Assembly (NCBI GenBank): GCA_014529385.2
Contig: CM043952.1
Location: 55,156,619 to 55,220,618 of the forward strand
Reading direction: 5' to 3'
DNA: 64,000 nucleotides
DNA from: Adiantum capillus-veneris
Lineage: Eukaryota > Streptophyta > Polypodiopsida > Polypodiales > Pteridaceae
The notes under the pieces are model-generated. The model had not been told where the DNA came from and did not search any database. It saw only the letters and a list, made by a program, of their open reading frames with translations. Both the position numbers and the translations under genes were made by a program. Positions 60,309-64,000 of this stretch are shown piece after piece. Numbering within the stretch: the first letter of the stretch is position 1; every line of letters starts with the position of its first letter.

Positions 60309-63300
60309 TACTGGGCTTAATGAAGAGAAAATTTGACTGAGCTTATACAGTGAGGTTCCATTTGGCTTAAGGGTTCCAAAACTTCTTTCAGAAGTGAATT
60401 TGGACCTTGTTTGACCTTTTGACGGAGCAAAGACAGAATTAAGACTTTTCAGGTAAATTGACCAACATCCGAGGGAAGTACAGTTCCAGATTAGCAGACC
60501 TAATCAAGAATATCAACAATGTATAAAATACAGTAGTGGTTGAGGTTAACTCTCCAGTTATACCAATCATTACTAAAATCACCTCTAGCGGTTAGATGCT
60601 TTGATTCGATTGCCAAAATTAAACGCTTGTGTACAGGTATATTCAGTAGCAAAGCAAGAAGTTGTGCGGAGTCTGATCCTTTGCCAGGTGAGTGGTTGGA
60701 TTTGTAATAAATTGCATTTCTAAGTTTGATGCATTTAAGATCAGGAAGATACATTTTTAGAGACCAAAAGGTGGCAGGTGACCAAGGTAGCTTAGTGTCC
60801 ACCGAGGAGAGTGTAACTCAGGCAAGGCTAGATCCACTAGCACCGATTATTGAGGAGGGTAGTGATACTGACACTTCATCAGAAAAATCCTTCTTCATGA
60901 TGGGTAGTCAATAGCTAGGAGGTTTCACCTATGACGGACCAATGCCAGGAGGAAGCACCTCTCTAAATCCTTTGAATGATTCCAAGTTCACTGTGATCTT
61001 CTTAGAAGGAACAAACTTGAGGGGAGCCCTAGTTTATTCTGACTATCGAGGACGCAAGTGCATTTGTATTGAAGAAAGGCCAGCTTAGAGACTGGAGATA
61101 ATTCGAGTCTATGATGATGGAGATAGATTTAGAGACGAAAAGGGGAACCACTATCTGATAGTTAGTAACCCTGAAGATTACAACAGATATGGAGATAACG
61201 TGGCAAAGAGAAAAATGGTTTCTGAAACTCAAGAACTGCCTCCATACATTGATCGACCTGGAGTGATTTTTATGTATGATAAGAAAACAACCAGGGTTTC
61301 AACTTATAATGAGAATGTGGGAATTTACAAGCATGAGAGCGAGGGAATAGTCTCTTACTTTCGCTGCAAAGAACCATACCGAACCGAGTTAAGCAAAGAC
61401 AAGGTTCTTTACTTATTCTCTTATGAAATTACTATGGGGAAGGATATCGTTGTTGTTGATAGGTACGGGCGAGAATACCAATGTATTCTCCTAGAGGAGG
61501 TATAAAGGGCAACAGTTCCAGGAGAATCAACATATGCCCCCGATGAAGTGCCAAGAGCCACCTACACCCCTAGCAAGTCTACAAATCCCTTTTCAAAGGA
61601 GTATGACGCGACCTCACATTCTACCCGACCGCAAACATTCAACAACCAAAACCAACCAACAACCCAACCATCATTGCAGGCATGGTTTCGACAGAGTGCA
61701 ACATTAGAGCAAGACCAAAATCGAGATGGTTATCAAGCCGCACGAGGGCTAAGGGATTTACAAGAATCACCACTCTATTCACGGTATCAAGGAGAGAGTA
61801 AGCCAAAAATTCAAGGGTCAATAGAGCCTGGAAGACCACCCATAGAACGAGTTCGAAGAGATGAACCATCTCTTGCAAGAACTGTTAGAAATTATGGCTT
61901 AGGAGCACCATTGGGAGAGGAACCAGCTTACTACAGAAGGCCAGAGGAGGTATATCGACTAGGATGAGGATATCCAATGATGAGATTTGTAGACCATTGT
62001 AGAAATAGACCTTCTCAAGTGCAAAAATGGGCAAACAAGAAATACACGGGAAATAGGGATCCAAGAGATCATGTACCAGTCTTTGTGCGTGTAATTAGAG
62101 CGGAAGAGGAGTTAGACTTTCCTACCCAATTTGTAGGGTTTGGACTAACCCTAGAGGATGACGCTGCTACTTGGTTCGGCTCTGTGGAGCGTAGAGACTA
62201 TGAGTCTATGGAGGAAGTGTTTGACGAATTTATCGAGGAATTCTCGCAAAGGGGGATAGCTCATAATACAGTCTCATAAATCCATAAATTCAAACAGAAA
62301 GAAGGGGAATCTGTACGAAAGGCAACCCTACGACTAAAAAGATATATTAAGTTCTGCCCTGTGGAAGAACTGCCAACTCAGTCCAGACTTATGCTTATAT
62401 TTATCCAAGGACTAAGGAATGCAGAGCTCCAGAAGGACTTACATATGAAGAGGAGCACGACATTAAATGAGTTAACTAAGGAGGCTCTTTACCTTGTGGA
62501 CAATTGTGTGGTCTACAAAGAGGGTGAATTCAAGGATCTTGACGATGATTCATCCTCACAACAAAGTGGAAGCAAGTCTTCTAAGACAGCACCGAAAGGA
62601 GAAGTAGCTGTAAACCAGGAGCAGCTTGTAGAGGAAGTGCTAAAAAGGATTAACTTGTACGCCAAACCCTAGGCTAAACAGCCCAAGTGGTGTGCTATTG
62701 AAAAAAAATGGACAACCAATGGGACCGAATAATGTTATTATAACAAGGGATATGTGAGAGAGAGACCTTACGCTCCCCAAGCTCAGGTAGCATCTCCTCA
62801 AATTCCACCGATGCCTAGGTATCAAGCAGGCAACCTACCAGGACCTGTAGGTGTAGAAAGACCACAACCAGTGTTGGGGCAACAACCACCCCTATCAGGA
62901 TTACGACCAGTCGGCATAAGATACACACCAAAAATAACTGAATCAGAAGAGAAGGCTTTGGTGCCTATGCATGCATATTATGAAGATCTCAATGGATATG
63001 CTGCAAATCCTACCTATTATCCACCGGAAGAACCCTCAACACCAGAACCATGGAGCATGATGGGAGGTGCAGGACCACCAACAACTGCGCAGACAGCAGG
63101 AGAAGGAAGATATAGCTTGGATGAACGAACATTGTTGTTCATAGCCAACGGAGGCATGGGCGAGCAGAGACATGCATACCAACCAAGAGGAGCTCAAGGA
63201 GCACCTCAACAGCCTAAAGGACCCTGCTACAAGTGTGGTGGAGACCATTGGCTAAGAGACTGTCCTCATGATGAAATCATTAGAGTCAACGCATATTGCA

Positions 63301-64000
63301 CCGAGTATGGAGTTACTCATTTGATTCCTGATTGCCCTAAGAATCCGAGCAAAGGAGCAAAAACTACCTTGAACATGCTAGAAGCAGTGCCTTCCAGTGG
63401 AGGGTCAGAAAACAAAACAGTAATACCTATTCAGGCAGTGACACGAGCCCAAGCTCAAAGAATGACGAACAAACCCATAATTGAAGAGCCAAAAACCGAT
63501 GCCCCAAGTTCAGAAACAAAAAATTAGAGAAGCACTTGGAAAGCTAGAAAGAGAGGTATGAAAGCCTGCTCTATCCGAGGAGTTAAAACACACAAAGGAT
63601 AGATTAGAGCAGTTAGAGGATCTAGCTAGCCTAAGCTTGCACACTACGGTAACCATAGCACCCAAGGAAATAGCATAACCCAAAAGTGCAAGATCAGGAG
63701 GATCAGTACTGGCAGACAAGGTGAATGAGCAGTTAGATGGAATTTTAAAAGCTTACGACTCCAGACTCAAAAAGAACCAAACCCAAGAGCAAAGATGGAT
63801 GACTTATCCATATGTTGAAATAGAAAAATAGAGGTTGGAAATGTGTAGAAAGATCATTGAAACAGCTCAATCTTTGATAGAAAACCCACTCGGTAAACTT
63901 GCAAATTGGCATGAAGTACCAGCTCCAACCCCTATCAAACCAACTTTAGAGGAACAAGTAGAAACGAAGGAAAGACTCACGAATGCTTATGAACCTAGGG

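Larger units (their letters stand above)
57999..64000 (+). mobile_element. Ty3/gypsy-type LTR element, 5' part, running off the window
   Basis: A 5' LTR at 57999-58924 (TGTTAGAAG ... CCAACA, TATA-like TATTTATA near 58200) is followed by a tRNA-Asp-like primer site from 58925 (GGGGCCACTGCCGGGGA). A leader of about 1.8 kb with hairpin motifs comes next. The gag region runs from about 60729 (MHLRSGRYIF): gag core near 61980-62640 and a zinc knuckle CYKCGGDHWLRDC near 63225-63265. Protease and pol lie outside the window. The gag region is broken in several places. The family is given by primer site and gag; pol would confirm it. Age cannot be set without the second LTR. Confidence 0.85.

Overview
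The window looks like a repeat-rich nuclear segment of a land plant. The LTR elements are plant-type: Ty1/copia with initiator-Met tRNA primer sites, and Ty3/gypsy with a tRNA-Asp-like primer site. The genes have short GT..AG introns, there is no operon structure, and (GA)n, (CA)n and (TA)n tracts are long. The style of the transposases and of the DLNG-type phosphatase-like genes makes me lean weakly towards a spore-bearing plant (lycophyte, fern or bryophyte); the sequence does not settle this. I found no clearly intact host gene, and nearly every coding region is decayed.

Layout. 0-3 kb: microsatellites and unassigned DNA. 3.0-9.84 kb: two large blocks of a satellite-like repeat with core TTGGACAAGTGGTGGACCT, separated by an 18-bp minisatellite and an exon-like ORF. 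9.8-10.85 kb: gypsy fossil. 10.97-11.25 kb: a small ParB-like coding remnant. 11.4-14.0 kb: microsatellites, tandem duplications and a small broken gene. 14.27-23.7 kb (minus): a 12-exon gene, ParB-like at the N-terminal side and amino-methyltransferase-like at the C-terminus, split in exon 2 by a nearly whole copia element with a 5-bp target duplication. 23.7-25.5 kb: TG/CA/TA-rich DNA with a long inverted repeat. 25.8-29.3 kb: a decayed, intron-bearing Mutator-like transposase. 30.5-32.0 kb: a second methyltransferase-like remnant. 33.1-35.6 kb: two FCP1-like phosphatase-domain remnants. 37.5-43.6 kb: gypsy fossil. 43.7-49.7 kb: LTR-like repeats and two copia fragments. 49.9-55.2 kb: a multi-exon pseudogene ending in a third FCP1-like domain plus coiled coil. 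Two arrays of the palindrome ATGCTAATTAGCAT lie in one of its introns and just past its 3' end. 56.9-58.0 kb: another transposase remnant. 58.0-64.0 kb: a gypsy element running off the window.

The most interesting signal is a set of non-LTR cargo-type genes: ParB-like plus amino-methyltransferase-like, and FCP1-like with an altered catalytic loop. They recur in this small window among dispersed repeats. My inference is that they are parts of one or more poorly described DNA-transposon-like families. Splice sites and motifs are read directly from the sequence; family assignments beyond the LTR and Mutator-like elements are inference.
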